A DNA stretch of 64,000 nucleotides from an uncultured Prevotellaceae bacterium (GTDB taxonomy: Bacteria; Bacteroidota; Bacteroidia; Bacteroidales; Bacteroidaceae), in NCBI GenBank assembly GCA_947168395.1, contig CAMVLT010000004.1, positions 62,001 to 126,000 of the forward strand. The letters are read 5' to 3'. Below are positions 61,901-64,000 of the stretch, piece by piece. The translations under genes were made by a program, and so were the position numbers. Within the stretch, counting starts at the first letter, position 1. Each line of letters starts with the position of its first letter. Under the pieces are notes generated by a model. The model was given only the letters and a program-made list of their open reading frames with translations. It was not told the origin of the DNA and searched no databases.

Positions 61901-64000
61901 GTCAGTGTTATCGAGTTCACTGGGAGCGTTGCCTGTGCTTGGGGTCGTATTGGGAATAATATATTCGCGATTATTACCTATCGTGCCGCCACTGATGGTG
62001 ATGTCAATGTGGCCGCGACCAAGTCCGACAGGTCCATCCTTGTAGAAGGTGGTGGTGTTTCCTTCGTCATCTTTATTGTCATCCTGCATAATACCATAAT
62101 TATTGGTATTAGTAGACTCAAAGAGTCCATAGCCCACAGAGCCTAATCGTCCACCGCCATAGATGGAGCCGAGTATGTTACCGCCCTTGATTTCCATCTT
62201 GATGCTGCCAGCCACATTACCCGCTGTATAGGCCTCGCCAGAGAAACCACGGCCACCGCCGAACACGTTACCATCTACGTATGAGGTTCCCCATGTGCCA
62301 ATCGTCGGAGTAATTGTTGTAGTGGTGGGGTCTTCGCCTTCTACTGCAGGAGGCACCGTCTCAGTCCTGCTATCAATGGTCACCTTAACATCGCGCATCA
62401 CGTGACCATCCTCACCGCCGCCGAAGACGGAACCGTAAATGGTGCCACCCGTGATGTTCACCTCCACGTCGCCCACATTGGTACTCTTGTTGAAGAGCAC
62501 GCGCTGGTCGCCCTTGCCAGCACCGAAGAGGTAGCAGGTAACGGGGTGAGCGCTAATCTGTTTCAACGTGCGAGGCACACCAAGCGTGGCCGTGCCGCCG
62601 AAGTTAACGGTACACTTGCCTCCAGATTGAATGATTGTTGTCGGTTTGCCATCACTATCTAACTGATACTTACCCACGTTGGTCAACTCATTACCACCAT
62701 AAACGCTGGTCAGGATATGACCACCAGTAATATCTACTCTTGTGTTGCCATAAACGGCACCTGCATCCACAAACCATCTGCCTGGTTTGTAAGGATAGTA
62801 GCCAGAGCCGCCTCCGAATACACTGCCGTAGAAGGTATGACCGTCATCGGCAGTAGTGCGACCGCCGTTGGAGTCATAACCAGAGGTTCCATAGTTCGGG
62901 TCGTATGGCGCATATCTGTCTGCTACATTCGCCGCCTGACCATACGGCCAGCTGGCACATTCAGGCAGAGACGAAGTATAATAAGTAGGAGTGTTATTAG
63001 GAGAAACCAGATCTTTCAATGCTTGTCTGTCATTTGCGCCCATAATCAGATGTCCTGCCGACCACTCATCCGCTGTATAGCGACGATTGACAGCGAGCGG
63101 AGTAAGCGAGGTTGACAATTTGTCTAAGTATGTACCATCATCTGTCATCTGCACATATCCGTTACCTATCTGGCAATCATCTTGAATCGTTACATGGGTA
63201 TCCTCCTGCACGAAACCGTTCTCACTGCCACCAAAGACACAACCTTTGACGAAGGCGTGATCTTTAATGGTCACATCGGTCTCAGTGGCTAAGGCTAACG
63301 TCCTGATATACGTTGCGTAATCATTTGGTAATTTTTCATCACCAACAAGGGCTTCAAATTTTTTATATTTAACCTCGCCGTTAGGTATCTTACTCCAAGG
63401 TTGTTCTGAATCCGCAAAACCTTCGTATGGCTGGATTCCCTTGCCAGCACCAAAGACATGGCCATAATCATCAGGTTTATGCGTTGTGGTGTTGTTCATC
63501 ACCATATCATTGGGACCTATTTCGGCATAGCCACCGATAGTGACGGTACATTTGCCGCCGCTGATGTTATATTCCGCTATGTTATTAGTGACTTGGTATC
63601 TACCCACGGTGGCCATCTCGCCACCGCCATAGACACTTTGCATCACCTTGGCATTGCCCTCAATGGTGACAGAACTGTGACCACGTACCAGAGCCGAGTA
63701 GCCATGTGTCCTTAAGCCTGCACCTGCACCGAAGACGGTTCCCATGATGACGGGCTTGTTGGTGGTGGGTGTCCCTGCCACGCCTGCTCCGAAACCTATC
63801 GTCACCTCCGTGTTTCGTTCAACTCGCGCAATCTCACCGCCGCCATAGACGTTGCCATTAATAGTGCCGTTGCCAATGCGGACATGCGTTCCTCCACCGT
63901 CGTTGTTAGCGTCATTGGAACTCTCAGTGGTACCCTCATTGCCGAGCACCATGGCTGCATCACAGAAGAACGAGGTGTCATCACCTTTGCCGCCCCCGTA
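55931..64000 (-). CDS. Giant YGGG/FGGG-repeat protein, N-terminus outside the window
   Basis: The frame runs open to the window edge, about 2,690 residues without a start; an ATG at 63952 is internal, since the preceding codons (YGGGKGDDTS) continue the repeat. I counted about 52 copies of a motif V/I-Y/F-G-G/A-G/S, spaced 30-90 residues, usually in the frame T-V-x-I-x-G-G-x-I-x-G-N-V-Y-G-G-G-E-x-G-x-V. Larger modules recur: E-I-A-R-V-E, then HGYSALVRG (three exact copies), then a GGKCTV-type strand. The pattern suggests a very long parallel beta-helix or stacked beta structure. No catalytic motif, membrane helix or type IX sorting domain is seen at the C-terminus, which ends in another YGGG unit. 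Exported adhesin or surface fibre is inference. Confidence 0.8.
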   Translation of the reverse strand, partial: YGGGKGDDTSFFCDAAMVLGNEGTTESSNDANNDGGGTHVRIGNGTINGNVYGGGEIARVERNTEVTIGFGAGVAGTPTTNKPVIMGTVFGAGAGLRTHGYSALVRGHSSVTIEGNAKVMQSVYGGGEMATVGRYQVTNNIAEYNISGGKCTVTIGGYAEIGPNDMVMNNTTTHKPDDYGHVFGAGKGIQPYEGFADSEQPWSKIPNGEVKYKKFEALVGDEKLPNDYATYIRTLALATETDVTIKDHAFVKGCVFGGSENGFVQEDTHVTIQDDCQIGNGYVQMTDDGTYLDKLSTSLTPLAVNRRYTADEWSAGHLIMGANDRQALKDLVSPNNTPTYYTSSLPECASWPYGQAANVADRYAPYDPNYGTSGYDSNGGRTTADDGHTFYGSVFGGGSGYYPYKPGRWFVDAGAVYGNTRVDITGGHILTSVYGGNELTNVGKYQLDSDGKPTTIIQSGGKCTVNFGGTATLGVPRTLKQISAHPVTCYLFGAGKGDQRVLFNKSTNVGDVEVNITGGTIYGSVFGGGEDGHVMRDVKVTIDSRTETVPPAVEGEDPTTTTITPTIGTWGTSYVDGNVFGGGRGFSGEAYTAGNVAGSIKMEIKGGNILGSIYGGGRLGSVGYGLFESTNTNNYGIMQDDNKDDEGNTTTFYKDGPVGLGRGHIDITISGGTIGNNREYIIPNTTPSTGNAPSELDNTDFKAWTTEQWTAWKEHNSIPKTEFDTTTGQLTHTKGGNVFAGGMGNFYKQDGSTYINDVNWWKLGNANSTKVTITGGTIKSNVYGGGELGQVVGHHTTTNAAGESINASTEISISGSETQIGTEVKNGETTEYTFGSVFGSGYGSLIQSITVNGTTSYPRLVAGLVKEDTKIDMQGGEVKASIYGGGEMASVGESTTSGTTTTATGSTYVSVSGGTVGIAPIEVSGTTRYFGGAKMGNVYGGGSGHGNTVRSGKIFKNTNVNISGGTIYHNVYGGGAYGTVGDFEYIVDDDNKVTGVNKFATEGTGVANVTITGGTIGYDGKENGMVFGSSRGDINQPGARDDHCAWVYDTHVTIGASGSETGPQINGTVYGSGENGHVFHDTEVNVHSGTIGIYKSTDAGYTVTSNGKSYSGAEYPYRGNVYGGGCGTDKYYSSTIPAGHTAHDGEGDMYNSLAGIVYGTTTVNITGGTVVRNVYGAGAMGSVGKITTTTTNNVSTTTIPTGGTTTISISGGQVGVDGTNNGNVFGAARGDATTNQTDVALVKNTSVNISATADVKGSVYGGGETGDVQGNTEVNVCAQKQTSGENVTYVVTSGTPTIGGNVYGGGKGVANSFTCAKAMVGIVEQGVTDNGENANPRYTLLDGGTTVRIYNGMVGTLEGAEGSQTLKAGTGNVYGGGEIARVERNTVVEIGAAEGTSTPTIRGNVFAAGAGVVTHGYSALVRGHSTVTVQGQAQVLKNVYGGGELASVGRYKVKISEGNPTDAPADLPSGMPYGLKAGGTSTVIIQGSATIGTVNDALTGHVYGAGQGVEPRNYDYLTKEQFDAISENAGKTYNIDEHQPKRMIGNNTWEHFGSKSAYLQFIETLAISAATDVTIGGGTINGSVFGGSESGFVYRNTDVKIQGGTVKGDAFGGGRGLESFAEAGRVRWNTKLAVSGDAAIEGNVYGGGNLGDVGTIYKDDKDKDGNLTYNYVWKNSDSNGNNLDAGNNNTLGNNTVTDANTNKNTGICTVDISGGTIGLASTNEPTKHGNVFGAGQGSWHTWWCEKAIVYATDVSVSGGTVNGNVYGGGEVGRVEDDAKVTIGTSGETGTEKPKITGSVFGGGAGLQTHGYSALVRGDSKVTVQGASKVTGNVYGGGEIASVGRFKVVGGLPTKPKGGGTCTVVVKDNAVTGDVYGSCKGVTPNYVESGTNRSKSMQLVAYKPAGAEGTTWDYYKDEAGKKDERFIWVYYTKDAYLAFLPTLGLASNTHVTIDGSSAVNGSVFGGGQRGITLGGVDVNINGGTVSQDVYGGGALANSNSSHWHEGQRTEYVELDELLDGSPVTGYYTATSADALITDVNAKANSSATYYAIFKTNVNLKGGTVNRNVYGGGLGQLAKAAVGTPGSEGYVAAEDAIEAKVYGDVLVKLNEPTTSEGNTTYGNCVVKDKIFGCNNLNGSPQSAVTVHIYKTEDHEGHVKDTSKSNSKYNVEAVYGGGNLAAFIPDYKPVADTAVVRVIIDGCDQTSIKTVYGGGNAASVPATEVTVNGTYEIGQVFGGGNGKDDYELDGKWYDNPGANVGLKNYTHSGTGAGTENDPILAINNTDPDTSTRENRETNYGYGIGKTHATIYGGTVHEVYGGSNSRGNVRVESRTTLEDRGCDFTVSEAYGGGSNAPQDGDAVLEIGCISGLGKAYGGAANADVNGDVILNITNGTYGQVFGGNDQGGAIRGTITVNIEETGCRPIIIGELYGGGNLARYSVYGYNDDGSVKETGNNPVADPQVNVHSFTSIGKIFGGGYGASATMVGNPTVNVNVVKGKYRETVVGEGARVIGSKKIEVSETGYDANKGFAIPSHDADAIGSIGSVFGGGNEAKVIGNPNVNIGTEAGDEVYEIVTATLTPGTTSVANYYTLTTPASYTQATGNAVEGTTYYEKKTGDVYQKVTVAVGADVTSYYTLTTPASYAQATGNAVEGTTYYEKKTVGVDIRGDVYGGGNQADVEGDTNVVIGKKVP
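56030..56251 (-). repeat. 135-bp tandem duplication at the 3' end of the giant gene
   Basis: The segment from 56030 recurs from 56165 with about two differences over roughly 86 bp before diverging. It encodes YYTLTTPASY-x-QATGNAVEG and TTYYEKK twice. The near identity shows a recent duplication. Confidence 0.85.
58545..58590 (-). repeat. HGYSALVRG module marker, copy 3
   Basis: Encodes LQTHGYSALVRGDSKV. Together with the copies near 59740 and 63690 it marks the start of a long super-repeat in the giant protein. Confidence 0.7.
59730..59775 (-). repeat. HGYSALVRG module marker, copy 2
   Basis: Encodes VVTHGYSALVRGHSTV. It lies about 1.18 kb from copy 3, giving the length of one super-module. 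Confidence 0.7.
63675..63720 (-). repeat. HGYSALVRG module marker, copy 1
   Basis: Encodes LRTHGYSALVRGHSSV near the visible N-terminal end. It lies about 3.9 kb from copy 2, with shorter unit types between. Confidence 0.7.

Noticed and set aside
63901..63952. ATG at 63952 as the start of the giant protein
   Set aside because: Codons beyond it to the window edge remain open and continue the YGGG motif, so the true start is outside.

Overview
The window reads as chromosomal DNA of a Bacteroidota bacterium, most likely Prevotellaceae (Prevotella, Segatella or a relative). The grounds are: promoters of the Bacteroidota type (TTTG, about 20 bases, TAnnTTTG) ahead of many genes; near absence of Shine-Dalgarno sequences; families confined to the phylum (DUF4199, DUF4421, DUF3943, DUF6452, DUF6048, DUF4840, DUF4377, NUDIX-type AraR); a Bacteroidota-type SRP RNA; and the arabinose gene set known from Bacteroides. 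No name was checked against a database.

Layout. 1-4.1 kb: the 3' part of a GH13 glycogen debranching enzyme, then a serine-kinase-like anti-sigma factor and a sensor PP2C phosphatase, overlapping by 4 bp. 4.3-9.9 kb: a tripartite RND efflux operon (lipoprotein adaptor, inner-membrane pump, TolC-like channel). 9.9-10.3 kb: an inverted pair of REP-like repeats. 10.3-13.7 kb: two outer-membrane family proteins (DUF3943, DUF4421). 13.7-14.0 kb: a terminator, tRNA-Thr and SRP RNA on the minus strand. 14.1-21.2 kb: a plus-strand run of DUF4199, glycosyltransferase 2, DUF6452 lipoprotein, DUF6048, ApbE, Crp/Fnr regulator, RmuC and DnaB. 21.2-24.7 kb, minus strand: RecN and a secreted degenerate trypsin-like/TPR protein.

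24.7-31.1 kb is an accessory island. It holds a histone-like gene fragment cut by a REP element, two lipoproteins with nearly identical leaders, a nested palindromic element, an antitoxin-like orphan, a small membrane protein, an unknown gene, and a RepA-like ATPase plus a TOPRIM/zinc-ribbon primase-like protein flanked by iteron-like repeats. Two copies of one 33-bp palindrome lie near its ends.

31.1-36 kb: hexapeptide acetyltransferase and HD hydrolase (minus), then divergent MenA, FabD and a GH13 enzyme. 36-46.1 kb, minus strand: an L-arabinose operon (galM, MFS sugar porter, SSS symporter, NUDIX araR, araD, araA, araB) with a TlpA-like thioredoxin at its end. 46.3-48.1 kb: rpsA with its own promoter region and terminator. 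48.3-55.8 kb: an eight-gene minus-strand run, purC-menG-aroE-TPM-lemA-purM-prfA-pyrF. 55.9-64 kb: a giant protein (over 2,680 residues, N-terminus outside the window) made of about 52 copies of a V-Y/F-G-G-G motif.

The strongest leads for undescribed biology are the giant YGGG-repeat protein, the helicase/primase pair with iteron-like flanks, the nested palindromic element at 26832-26951, and an 18-bp inverted repeat that would place the start codon of the gene after recN in an mRNA loop.
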